DNA of 16,796 nucleotides. It comes from Candidatus Woesearchaeota archaeon (lineage in GTDB: Archaea > Nanobdellota > Nanobdellia > Woesearchaeales > GCA-2687795). Position numbers and translations under genes: made by a program. Below the pieces are notes generated by a model. The model did no database searches and had not been told where the DNA came from. It saw nothing but the letters and a program-made list of their open reading frames with translations. The DNA is taken from the NCBI GenBank assembly GCA_002687795.1, contig NZBG01000025.1:1-16796 (forward strand), in the 5' to 3' direction. Each line of letters opens with the position of its first letter. Positions within the stretch are counted from its first letter, which is position 1. Below are positions 7,687 to 14,645 of the stretch, one piece after another.

Positions 7687-8262
7687 ATGCTAGAACTAGT
7701 AAAAAAAATAGCAGTAATAATCGTAATAGCCACCCTATACGGCTTCTTCAGCTTCAGCATAGTTGACATGGTAATTGAAGAGCCTGATTACGAGGACTTC
7801 TGTCCTATGAAGCCCGCACCTGTAAGAAGAACTATTTCCGAAGAGCAGGAATGTCCTTCATTCATAGAACCAACAGAAGCAGACTTTGAAGACTGCAATG
7901 AAAGAGAAGGAGACATCCAATATTTACGTGATGAATTTGGCTGCCGTGAAAGCTTTGAATGCAACACCTGCAGGGGAGTATATGAAGAAGCAGGCAAAGA
8001 GCACAGGCTCTACGGTTTCATCATCACAAGCATCCTTGGCGTACTGGCAATAATAATTAGCCTTTACATCAAATCCAAAACAGACGTTGTGGAATGGGTA
8101 TTCTCAGGCTTCTTAATCGGCGGCATAGTATCCATCTTTATAGGCACAATATCATATTTCCATGACATGGGAAGGTTCATAAAGCCATTCATCCTACTGG
8201 CAGAAATAGCATTGATCATATTTATTGCAGTAAAGACAGCAATGAAACAGAAAAAGCCTTAA
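7687..8262 (+). CDS. four-helix membrane protein with Cys-rich external loop
   Basis: A 191-aa protein of no recognised family. Hydrophobic segments lie at about 6-27, 108-128, 136-157 and 166-184. The long loop between the first two (about 28-107) is acidic and holds six cysteines (39, 56, 70, 86, 92, 95), the last two as CNTC; an even number in an exported loop fits disulphide bonds, though a metal site is possible. The C terminus ends in a Lys-rich tail that should be cytoplasmic. The ATG follows a TATA box at leaderless distance and the next gene has its own TATA box, so it is probably expressed alone. The neighbouring transglutaminase-like protein is also exported, and a shared envelope role is possible but unproven. 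Confidence 0.8.
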   Translation: MLELVKKIAVIIVIATLYGFFSFSIVDMVIEEPDYEDFCPMKPAPVRRTISEEQECPSFIEPTEADFEDCNEREGDIQYLRDEFGCRESFECNTCRGVYEEAGKEHRLYGFIITSILGVLAIIISLYIKSKTDVVEWVFSGFLIGGIVSIFIGTISYFHDMGRFIKPFILLAEIALIIFIAVKTAMKQKKP

Positions 8263-8281
8263 TCTTCTTATAATCCCCAAC

Positions 8282-8290
8282 TTTTAAATA
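8282..8290 (+). promoter_or_regulatory. TATA box of the transglutaminase-like gene
   Basis: TTTTAAATA, centred about 29 bases before the ATG at 8315; the predicted start site near 8312 makes the mRNA leaderless. Confidence 0.6.
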
Positions 8291-8314
8291 GTTCAACTAT
8301 TAGCATATCTCATC

Positions 8315-10330
8315 ATGAATAAACACTACCTCCCAGCCATCCTAATACTCATAGCATTAATTCCTCTCAGCTCTGCGCAGGAAGACTTCCTCAACACCCG
8401 GAAAGCAGACTTAGACATAAACATATCCTCTTCTATAACCCTAGCGCCGTCATCATCAGATTACAGTGTTGATTATATCTTAGCAGACCTATCCTTTTTC
8501 CCTAGAGAGGATGACAGGCAGAAGATAACAGAATTAATAACAAGCCCTGAAGCGCAAACAATAGGCAACAGCCTTAGATACAGATGGGAAAACGACTTTA
8601 GCAGCCTGGGCTTCTCAGCCAGCTCAGAGTTAGAAACAAAAAACATATTTAACAAAATAACCAGGAAAATAGAGTTTCCAATAGAAAGCCTGCCGGAAGA
8701 GATTATCCCATACACATTGCCAAGCGATAACATAGACAGCAATGAAACTGACATTATAACGCTGAGCTCATTCTTAGCTGAAGGAGAAGATGACCTCTAC
8801 ATTGTTGTAAACAAGCTTGCTAACTGGGTGGAAGATAATGTAGAATATTCCTTAGACACACTAACAGCAGAAGTATCCCAGAAAGCCTCCTGGGTACTGA
8901 ACAAAAGAGAAGGCGTCTGCGATGAGCTGACAAGCCTGTTCATAGCAATGGCAAGAAGCCTTGGCATCCCAGGGAAATATATCAGCGGCATGGCCTACAC
9001 CAACTGGAAAGGCCTTAACGACTTTGGCCCCCATGCCTGGGCTGAGATATATTTCCCCGGCTATGGCTGGGTTCCCTTTGACATAACCTATAACCAATTA
9101 GGGTTTATAGACCTAAGTCATATAAAGCTCAAAGAATCAATAGACTCTGATGAACCTTCCATAGAATATGAATGGAAAGGCACAGATATAGATATAGAAA
9201 CACAGAACCTTGACATCAAAACTAAGATACTGAACAAAGAAGGGAAAATAGAGCCGCAGGTATCCATAAAAGCAAAGGCCATAAAAAGCTCTATTGGATT
9301 CGGCTCCTATAACCTTATAGAAGCTGAAATAACCAACCTGAAAAACTTTTACTTCACCACAGGGCTTTCTATCTCTAAGACCAAGGAATTAGAAGTGGCA
9401 GGAAAAAGAGAAAAAAATGTTGCACTAAAGCCAAACGAAAAAAAGAAGGTATACTGGATCATAGAGCTTAAACCAGGCCTGGACTCAAAATATACATACA
9501 CATTCCCCATTCAGATATATTCCATAAGGAACACAACATCAGAAACAAGCTTTACCTCCTCAGTAGACGAGCCAATCTTTACGTATAAAGAGATAAACAG
9601 CCTAAAAGAAGACATGGAAGAAGAAGCTGTAAAGAAATATTCCAAAGAGGTTGATTTAAACTGCACAACCGAAAAGGCTGAATACTATGCCTATGAAAAC
9701 CCTGAATACTATGCCTATGAAAACCCTGAAATAGACTGCAGGATAAGAAACCTTGGGAATGTATTCTTAAAAGATCTAAAACTCTGCCTAGAAAAAGACT
9801 GCCATACGATTAATCTAGGCATATCCCAGATAAGGATAATAAGCTTTGACACTAATTTCTCATCTCCTGGAAAAAAAGAGCTTAAGGTTATAGCCAAAAA
9901 TGATCAAATATCAAAAGCGGCTTATCTAAAATTTACTGCCTTAGACAAGCCAAACATAATAATAAATGATATAGAATTCCCAACTAATGTGTTATTTAAC
10001 CAAGGGTTCTCAATTAACTTTAAGCTGGAGAAGCATTCCCTCTCTAACCCGGAGGATATAGAAGTTAGGCTAAACCAAGGTGGATTAATAAAATCATGGA
10101 ATATTGATGAGCTGCACAATGACCAGAAATTCATAATTGACCTGGAAGGAAAAATCCTGAACGAAGGCGAGAACAGCTTTGAAATCTTAGTGGAATATAA
10201 AGATAAGAACAACCTTAATTACAACACTACAGAGGAATTCAGCATCACCCTGGAAGATGTGACACTCATCCAGAAGTTGCAGATAATGCTAAACAGGCTT
10301 GCTCAAAGAATAGAAGGCTGGCTTGGATAA
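8315..10330 (+). CDS. secreted transglutaminase-like protein with CARDB-like C-terminal domains
   Basis: A 671-aa exported protein. Residues 1-21 form a signal peptide (hydrophobic core, then SSA-Q). A transglutaminase-like core follows at about 160-275 with a complete papain-type triad: Cys202 in EGVCDELTSLF, His240 in GPHAWAEIYFPGYGW and Asp256 in PFDITYNQ. In archaea such domains are thought to act as proteases or amide-cleaving/forming enzymes outside the cell. Residues 290-420 and 450-650 look like beta-sandwich domains of the CARDB/NEW3 sort, with a Cys-bearing segment near 449-495. The C terminus has no transmembrane helix but ends in an amphipathic stretch (IQKLQIMLNRLAQRIEGWLG), which may rest on the membrane. 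A perfect 24-bp tandem duplication at 9680-9727 adds the eight residues of one EYYAYENP unit. The substrate is unknown. Confidence 0.9.
   Translation: MNKHYLPAILILIALIPLSSAQEDFLNTRKADLDINISSSITLAPSSSDYSVDYILADLSFFPREDDRQKITELITSPEAQTIGNSLRYRWENDFSSLGFSASSELETKNIFNKITRKIEFPIESLPEEIIPYTLPSDNIDSNETDIITLSSFLAEGEDDLYIVVNKLANWVEDNVEYSLDTLTAEVSQKASWVLNKREGVCDELTSLFIAMARSLGIPGKYISGMAYTNWKGLNDFGPHAWAEIYFPGYGWVPFDITYNQLGFIDLSHIKLKESIDSDEPSIEYEWKGTDIDIETQNLDIKTKILNKEGKIEPQVSIKAKAIKSSIGFGSYNLIEAEITNLKNFYFTTGLSISKTKELEVAGKREKNVALKPNEKKKVYWIIELKPGLDSKYTYTFPIQIYSIRNTTSETSFTSSVDEPIFTYKEINSLKEDMEEEAVKKYSKEVDLNCTTEKAEYYAYENPEYYAYENPEIDCRIRNLGNVFLKDLKLCLEKDCHTINLGISQIRIISFDTNFSSPGKKELKVIAKNDQISKAAYLKFTALDKPNIIINDIEFPTNVLFNQGFSINFKLEKHSLSNPEDIEVRLNQGGLIKSWNIDELHNDQKFIIDLEGKILNEGENSFEILVEYKDKNNLNYNTTEEFSITLEDVTLIQKLQIMLNRLAQRIEGWLG
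9680..9727 (+). repeat. 24-bp perfect tandem duplication inside the transglutaminase-like gene
   Basis: Two identical 24-bp units (9680-9703 and 9704-9727) each encode EYYAYENP in frame. Perfect identity, including third codon positions, points to a recent slippage event. It lies at the start of a beta-sandwich domain, just before a Cys. Confidence 0.97.
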
Positions 10331-10361
10331 ACCAGATAACATCAGCAAATTCAGCATAATC

Positions 10362-10369
10362 TTTATAAA
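10362..10369 (+). promoter_or_regulatory. TATA box of tRNA-Ser
   Basis: TTTATAAA, centred about 34 bases before the mature tRNA 5' end, giving a predicted start near 10392 and a short 5' leader for RNase P removal. It lies in the gap after the transglutaminase-like gene. Confidence 0.65.
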
Positions 10370-10399
10370 CCTCTGAACATATCTTCTTCTTATCTTAAT

Positions 10400-10484
10400 G
10401 CCGAGGTCGCTTAGTCTGGCCATAGCGTAGGATTGCTAATCCTATGTCCTTCGGGGCACGGGAGTTCAAATCTCCCCCTCGGCG
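10400..10484 (+). tRNA. tRNA-Ser (anticodon GCU)
   Basis: An 85-nt type II tRNA that reads codons AGC and AGU. The acceptor stem pairs GCCGAGG (10400-10406) with CCTCGGC (10477-10483), followed by discriminator G as expected for serine. The D stem is CGCT/AGCG. The anticodon stem is TAGGA/TCCTA (10428-10432 with 10440-10444) around loop TTGCTAA, anticodon GCT at 10435-10437. The long variable arm is GTCC-TTCG-GGGC. The T stem is GGGAG/CTCCC around TTCAAAT. No CCA is encoded and no intron is present. A TATA box lies upstream. It is the only stable-RNA gene recognised here and converges on the AI-2E family gene. Confidence 0.96.
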
Positions 10485-10511
10485 TATTTCTTTTCAGCCT
10501 CAACATCGCCA

Positions 10512-10579
10512 AAGAAGTTTTACAAAGTCCCAAAGGGACACCAAAAAACACGAAGTGTTTTTTTAGTGTAAAACTTTTT
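10512..10579. repeat. compact three-way-junction inverted-repeat element
   Basis: An outer stem of about 13 pairs (10512-10524 with 10567-10579, core AAGTTTTACA/TGTAAAACTT, one G-U) encloses two perfect hairpins: GTCCC-AAA-GGGAC (10527-10539) and AAAAAACAC-GAA-GTGTTTTTT (10543-10563). It fills the gap between the tRNA and the convergent gene at 10622. It could be a two-way terminator (a T-run at 10558-10564 on the plus strand), a REP-like palindrome, or a small RNA. Confidence 0.6.
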
Positions 10580-10621
10580 ATCACCTTCAAGAAAACAGTA
10601 AACAATATTTTTCAATTATAA

Positions 10622-11701
10622 CTAATCCGCCTCAAACAACAGCTTTTCCTTCTCATAAATGTTTATGATGGTCACCAGCAAAGTAAGAGTCAAAGGCCCT
10701 AATAAAAAGCCCACAAAGCCGAACAAAAACATCCCGCCAATCAGGCCAATTATAATAACCGCAGGATGAATCTCTGTTTTGTTTCCGATTATCTTTGGCT
10801 TTAGGATGTTATCAATAGGTGAAAAGACAAACAGCCCACACAATAATAATATAATGCCTTTAAGGGCAGTGCTCGTATTACCATCTACATAGCCTGACAG
10901 AAACAAAAATAAAGAGCCAGGCACCCAGATAAGCGTAGGGCCTATAAACGGCAGAATCGAAAGAAGCATTATCATAATACCCCATAATATCGGGCTTGAA
11001 ACTCCCAATGCAAAAAAGATAAAAGAGCCCAGGATTCCCTGTATAACGCCAACTATAATATACCCGTTAATAACAGCAAAAGTAACCTCGTTCATCTGCT
11101 CAAAAATTTCCTTCTTATACTTTTCCTTAATAGGAAGCAGGCCTCTAATCTTTTTAATAAAAGCCCCCCCATCCCTGAACAGGTAAAACATAACAAAGAA
11201 CAGTATTGCTATATCAAGAATCCTCCTGGGAAATGCAATTATAAGATTAGTAATAGACTTTGTTATGGAATCTGATATGTCTTTAATTGTGGAATCTATA
11301 AAATACCTTGTCTCAGGATCAGATGTAACCTTTTTAACATATTTTGACATCCCGCACATAAAATTATCCTTGTCTGTGCACTTTACTCCCAATATATTGC
11401 CTGAAACAATCCTTTGCTTAATAACAACGCTGCTCACAGCCGCTTCTCTTATAATGCTGTTAAGAATAAAAACAGAAGGCAGGGTTATAACTATAATAAC
11501 AAAGATGGTTAAGATAAAAGAGCTTAGGTTCTTCCTTTTGGTTTTCTTATACAAAATCTTATAGACCGGCTTAAAGATATAAGCCAATAAGGCAGCTATG
11601 ATTATTGGAGTCAGGACTGGTCTGACAATTCTATAAGAGAGATATATTAATACAATGAACAGAGCCAAAAAAAAGTACTTTGAACGGTTTATGTTTATCA
11701 C
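10622..11701 (-). CDS. AI-2E family (PerM-like) membrane transporter
   Basis: A 359-aa polytopic protein of the AI-2 exporter/PerM family (formerly UPF0118). Members include TqsA and Na+/H+ antiporters, so the substrate cannot be assigned. Family features are the early YRIVRPVLTPIIIAALLAYIFKP segment; a central soluble-looking region (about 90-145) that carries two Cys here; a mid-protein FVMFYLFRDG; the INGYIIVGVIQGILGSFIFFALG helix; and the C-terminal SPIDNILKPKIIGNKTEIHP followed by GPLT. The frame opens with GTG at 11701. GGGGGTGAT, close to the archaeal Shine-Dalgarno GGAGGTGAT, overlaps this GTG, so a start a few codons later (TTG at codon 12) cannot be excluded. A TTTATAAA box at 11730-11737 predicts a start site near 11707, which favours an almost leaderless GTG start. 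It stands alone, convergent with tRNA-Ser. Confidence 0.9.
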   Translation of the reverse strand: MININRSKYFFLALFIVLIYLSYRIVRPVLTPIIIAALLAYIFKPVYKILYKKTKRKNLSSFILTIFVIIVITLPSVFILNSIIREAAVSSVVIKQRIVSGNILGVKCTDKDNFMCGMSKYVKKVTSDPETRYFIDSTIKDISDSITKSITNLIIAFPRRILDIAILFFVMFYLFRDGGAFIKKIRGLLPIKEKYKKEIFEQMNEVTFAVINGYIIVGVIQGILGSFIFFALGVSSPILWGIMIMLLSILPFIGPTLIWVPGSLFLFLSGYVDGNTSTALKGIILLLCGLFVFSPIDNILKPKIIGNKTEIHPAVIIIGLIGGMFLFGFVGFLLGPLTLTLLVTIINIYEKEKLLFEAD

Positions 11702-11754
11702 CCCCTTTAGAGCTTTGTGATATTCTTTATTTATAAAGTTTTGTATTTATCTGA

Positions 11755-12036
11755 TTAATTTTTCTTGCTCAATATCTTCTTAACCTTCTCAGCAACCTTC
11801 TCTCTTCCCACTTTGCAGCCCTTATAATCCTCTTTGCCTTCTACAACTGCTTTTGCAAAAGCCTCGCAGCTTGCATGGCCGCAGGCTCCGCAATTAGCAT
11901 TAGGCAGCACCTTTAAAAGCTCTTTCAGCCTTGGATCTTCCTTAATAGCAAACTTCTTAGAGGCATACGCTAAGATTAAGGCAAAGAACAGCCCCAAAAG
12001 CCCCATTACGATTGCTGAGAGCAGTATTATGTTCAT
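11755..12036 (-). CDS. rnfB: truncated RnfB: membrane anchor plus single Fe-S domain
   Basis: A 93-aa protein matching only the N-terminal part of RnfB, the ferredoxin-facing subunit of the Rnf complex. It has one membrane helix (about 3-25) and then the RnfB Fe-S domain with Cys49, Cys52, Cys57 and Cys74 (C-x2-C-x4-C-x16-C), in the typical NCGACGHASC context. The charged Lys-rich end is followed by a clean TAA. Full RnfB proteins carry further 4Fe-4S ferredoxin domains after this point; these are missing, and no matching reading frame follows. It has the family's G-E-A-B gene order but is separated from rnfA by 377 bases holding an opposite-strand ORF. A GATTTAAGT box about 29 bases before the ATG suggests its own promoter. 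Electron-relay function is inferred. Confidence 0.88.
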   Translation of the reverse strand: MNIILLSAIVMGLLGLFFALILAYASKKFAIKEDPRLKELLKVLPNANCGACGHASCEAFAKAVVEGKEDYKGCKVGREKVAEKVKKILSKKN

Positions 12037-12200
12037 TTCAGACCTTTTAATAAAAGAAATACTTAAATCTTTTGAAACTGTATAATATTCCCCTTTCTGT
12101 AATATATTTTAAAGCATAGAAAATTATATAAGCAAGACAGATTCCAGATCTTGAAATATTCTGCACACCAAAAAGCCTGATAACCTCAAGATGAGATACT

Positions 12201-12443
12201 ATGCATGAACCCACAGAAACACTGCAAATAACAGAGCCTAAATATCAGGAAAGCGCAATCGAAGATATATTAAGGCTTGAAGGAAAGAGGCAACACAGCA
12301 AAAAAGGAGATTATATCTCCAGTACTATGAGCCTATTAATAATTCATACAACTGATTATATCAGAAAAAAGTTCAGAATCACAGATGAAATGATCAGCCA
12401 ATATAAAAATGATTTATCCCAAACTCAGACTAGCAAATCCTGA
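12201..12443 (+). CDS. small hypothetical protein antisense within the rnf locus
   Basis: An 80-aa plus-strand ORF in the gap between rnfA and rnfB, overlapping the 3' end of rnfA by 30 bases. The product is charged and mostly helical in look, with no signal peptide or membrane segment, and resembles no family I know. A charged middle (LRLEGKRQHSKKGD) precedes a hydrophobic MSLLIIHTTDYIRKKF stretch. Evidence for a real gene is moderate: the ORF fills most of an otherwise unexplained gap and its codons resemble those of nearby genes. However, there is no good Shine-Dalgarno, and the nearest TATA-like box (near 12122-12130) would leave a leader of about 50 nt. It might instead be an antisense transcript region affecting rnfA. 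Confidence 0.5.
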   Translation: MHEPTETLQITEPKYQESAIEDILRLEGKRQHSKKGDYISSTMSLLIIHTTDYIRKKFRITDEMISQYKNDLSQTQTSKS

Positions 12444-12995
12444 AAACGCCAAAGCCAACAATCCTGCGATTATAAGCGCAATAGGAATATTCTGGAACGG
12501 CTTAGGAACAGGCGCTATCTCAAGCCTTTCCCTGATGCCTGCCATGATTATCAAAGCCAAAGTAAACCCAAACCCTGCCCCAACTGAATAAACAAAGCTT
12601 TCTGTAAAGTTGTACTTCAATATAGAGTTTAAGAGAGCAAGCCCAAGTATTGCGCAGTTCGTGGTTATCAAAGGCAGATAAATCCCAAATGTCTTGTAAA
12701 TGTCTGAATGATACCTTTTAAGGAACATCTCTATCAACTGGACAAGCGAAGCAATCACAAGAATAAAGGCTGGGTACTTAAGGAAAGGCAAACCAAACCT
12801 GTCAAGAACAAAATTCTGTATCAGCCATGTTGAAACGCCTGAAATAACCATAACAAAAGTAACAGCAGCCCCCATGCTAACAGCTGACTTAATATGCCTT
12901 GAAATACCCAGGAAAGGGCAGATGCCCAGAAACCTGTAAAATACAAAATTGTTCACAAACGCTGCAGCGATAAAGATTGTTATTAGATTGCTCAT
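12414..12995 (-). CDS. rnfA: Rnf complex subunit A
   Basis: A 193-aa six-helix membrane subunit of the Rnf/NQR-type electron transport complex. RnfA and RnfE are related proteins of opposite topology that form the membrane core and share an iron-sulphur centre that passes electrons across the membrane. The conserved half-motifs are present: NNFVFYRFLGICPFLGIS with Cys26, and IYLPLITTNCAILG with Cys114, which together with the two cysteines of RnfE would ligate the cluster. The start overlaps the rnfE stop by four bases (ATGA), so the two are translationally coupled. The final helix region is followed by a convergent small ORF. Length and motifs are normal for the family; no defect is seen. 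Confidence 0.95.
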   Translation of the reverse strand: MSNLITIFIAAAFVNNFVFYRFLGICPFLGISRHIKSAVSMGAAVTFVMVISGVSTWLIQNFVLDRFGLPFLKYPAFILVIASLVQLIEMFLKRYHSDIYKTFGIYLPLITTNCAILGLALLNSILKYNFTESFVYSVGAGFGFTLALIIMAGIRERLEIAPVPKPFQNIPIALIIAGLLALAFSGFASLSLG

Positions 12996-13603
12996 TGTGC
13001 ACCACTTGGTTTAATTCTTTCATTTATAATGTTCATCAAAGCTATCATCAACCCTAATGTGATAAAAGCCCCGGTGGGAAGCTTCATAACCAGCATGCCG
13101 GGATACCAGCTGCCCAATAATGTTAAGCCAAACACTGTGCCAAACCCAAAAAACTCCCTCACAGAGCCCAATAAAACAAGGGCCCATGTAAACCCAATGC
13201 CCATGCCAAATGCGTCAGCGATTGAGTTTAGCAGAGGATTCTTTGAAGCGAAAGCCTCCATCCTGCCAAGGATGATACAGTTCACAACAACCAAAGGAAG
13301 ATATATGCCCAGCACCTTATGCATATCAGAAAAGAAAGCTGCCAGAAAATAATCAGCAACAGTCACAAAACTTGCAATCACAACAATATAGCATGGGATC
13401 CTTACCTTGGACGGAATAAGATTTCTCACGAGCGAGATTATTATCCCTGATGCAACCAACACAAAAAGTGTTGCAAGCCCCATTGCAAGGCCATTAACCG
13501 CCATGTTTGTAACTGCCAGAGTAGGGCACATGCCCAGGATTAGCCTTAAAGCAGGGTTCTGTTTCCATAATCCTTTCATAAAATCTTTTATTGGTTGGGG
13601 CAT
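12992..13603 (-). CDS. rnfE: Rnf complex subunit E
   Basis: A 203-aa six-helix membrane protein, the partner of RnfA in the Rnf core. It shows the family signatures NPALRLILGMCPTLAVT with Cys26 near the N terminus and YLPLVVVNCIILGRMEAFASKN with Cys109; these cysteines are expected to supply half the ligands of the intramembrane iron-sulphur site. The short cytoplasmic start (MPQPIKDFMKGLWKQNP) is also typical. It starts one base before the rnfG stop and overlaps rnfA by four bases, so G, E and A are expressed as one unit. In complete Rnf operons of the C-D-G-E-A-B type, rnfC and rnfD would precede rnfG; they are absent here. Confidence 0.96.
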   Translation of the reverse strand: MPQPIKDFMKGLWKQNPALRLILGMCPTLAVTNMAVNGLAMGLATLFVLVASGIIISLVRNLIPSKVRIPCYIVVIASFVTVADYFLAAFFSDMHKVLGIYLPLVVVNCIILGRMEAFASKNPLLNSIADAFGMGIGFTWALVLLGSVREFFGFGTVFGLTLLGSWYPGMLVMKLPTGAFITLGLMIALMNIINERIKPSGAQ

Positions 13604-13604
13604 T

Positions 13605-14141
13605 TTACTTGATTTCTATATCTATGCTGCCTATTAATTCTCTAACAGTGCTTATAACAGCAGTTGATGAAACTGTTGCACCAGTGATAGCGTCTATATT
13701 AGGTTTTGTTGCTTCTGTAACAGCATCAACCCCCATTGTAAACTGGTCAAGGAACTCTCTTTCTTCAATTCTTGCTCCAAGCCCTGGAGTCTCAAGATGC
13801 TCCATGATCTTGATGCCTGTGATTTCCACTTCTATATTGATGCCTGTCAGAATCTTTATATCCCCTCCATAGCCGGATGCTTCTGAAAGAATTGCATACC
13901 CTATTATCCTGTTATCCTTAAGGCCTTTGAAAATAAATTCAATCCCTTCAAACTTCTCTATGTCCCTTGCTTCCTCAAAATTATCAGCTAAAGGAACAAC
14001 CTCTTTGAGAGCTGCCATAAGCCTGTTATTCTTATTCTCTTCAATGATAGGGTTCATGCTTTCATACACAAATGACAAAGCAACAGCTGACAGAATGCAA
14101 ATAATAGTTAAAGTTGAGGTTAATCTTAAGGTTTCGTTCAT
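13605..14141 (-). CDS. rnfG: Rnf complex subunit G (FMN-binding)
   Basis: A 178-aa protein with one N-terminal membrane anchor (about 8-27) and an FMN-binding domain expected outside the membrane. Signatures are ETPGLGARIEE (about 117-127) and DAITGATVSSTAV (150-162), the covalent flavin attachment region (DxxTGATxT/S). The last residue of that motif is Ser158, where Thr is more usual, so the flavin acceptor would be Ser here; flavinylation needs an ApbE enzyme, which is not in this window. RnfG takes electrons at the outer face in Rnf complexes. The ATG is about 28 bases from an AT-rich box that abuts the 34-bp direct repeat, so the rnf promoter lies right at the edge of the inserted cassette. 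It is the first gene of the local rnf unit. Confidence 0.95.
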   Translation of the reverse strand: MNETLRLTSTLTIICILSAVALSFVYESMNPIIEENKNNRLMAALKEVVPLADNFEEARDIEKFEGIEFIFKGLKDNRIIGYAILSEASGYGGDIKILTGINIEVEITGIKIMEHLETPGLGARIEEREFLDQFTMGVDAVTEATKPNIDAITGATVSSTAVISTVRELIGSIDIEIK

Positions 14142-14163
14142 ATTAATTATATTGAATTTAAAT

Positions 14164-14173
14164 CCTTTTAAAT
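14164..14173 (-). promoter_or_regulatory. candidate TATA box of the rnfG-E-A unit
   Basis: On the minus strand ATTTAAAAGG, centred about 27 bases before the rnfG ATG, predicting a leaderless start near 14142. It directly adjoins the left copy of the 34-bp repeat, so insertion of the cassette left this promoter intact. Confidence 0.5.
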
Positions 14174-14207
14174 GTTATGCTCAAAAATCACTCAAACTCT
14201 TCTGGCT
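14174..14207 (-). repeat. 34-bp direct repeat, copy next to rnfG (displaced endoQ 3' end)
   Basis: Identical over 34 bases to 15381-15414. On the minus strand it reads the last eight endoQ codons (SQKSLSDF), the TGA stop and eight bases beyond. Here it has no attached gene body, so it is a relic or att-like copy. Flanking bases differ on both sides. Confidence 0.95.
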
Positions 14208-14220
14208 GGGAGATAAAGTT

Positions 14221-14645
14221 TTATTTTTCTTCTGAGCAGGATTCACCTATGAGCTTCAGATTGTCCTTGCCCATGAAAGATATAAGCAATGGATTAGAAG
14301 ATAATCCATTGAATTTATCATTTGTGTATCCCCCATCAAACTCCATGGAATACCTCTTAATACTTTCACTGATCCCATCTTTAATCTAAACTGACCAACG
14401 CCTTCTGTATGAAACTTGAACTGAAGATGAGGAAAAGAATGTTTTGCTGGCGGAAGATGGTGCTCTACTGCCCATTCTCTGTGAACCGTTTCAGGATTTT
14501 CATACCTTGTTGAAACTCTTAGTGAATATTCCTCTTCAGAAATCTCAAAACAGGGCTTTTCTTTTATCAATACTCTTACTTTTGATTCAGGATCATCAAA
14601 TATCTCTCTCTTAAAATATTTCTTTGAAAAATGCAATTCCTTCAT
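14221..14645 (-). pseudogene. second gene of the cassette, apparently frameshifted; family unknown
   Basis: The uninterrupted frame from the ATG at 14645 ends at 14256 (129 aa), but its last 40 residues look out of place. After RLK (codon 89, near 14379) the frame shifted by one base reads DGISESIKRYSMEFDGG and on to a stop at 14221, ending GESCSEEK, a far more protein-like sequence. One extra A in the AAA run there would give a 141-aa product. The intact first part has a His-rich centre (HREWAVEHHLPPAKH, then HLQFKFH, about 55-79). The ATG overlaps the stop of the upstream gene by one base (TAATG), so the pair is translationally coupled. The shift may be a sequencing error, a recent inactivation or programmed. 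I recognise no family; by its place it could be the toxin or effector of a pair, which is a guess. Confidence 0.65.

Noticed and set aside
12160..12200. C/D-box-like words (CTGA, GATGAGA) before the 80-aa ORF
   Set aside because: Spacing and terminal stem do not make a complete C/D box guide RNA.
14177..14389. 70-aa plus-strand open frame at the left border of the cassette
   Set aside because: It is the antisense shadow of the frameshifted minus-strand gene and runs through the 34-bp repeat.
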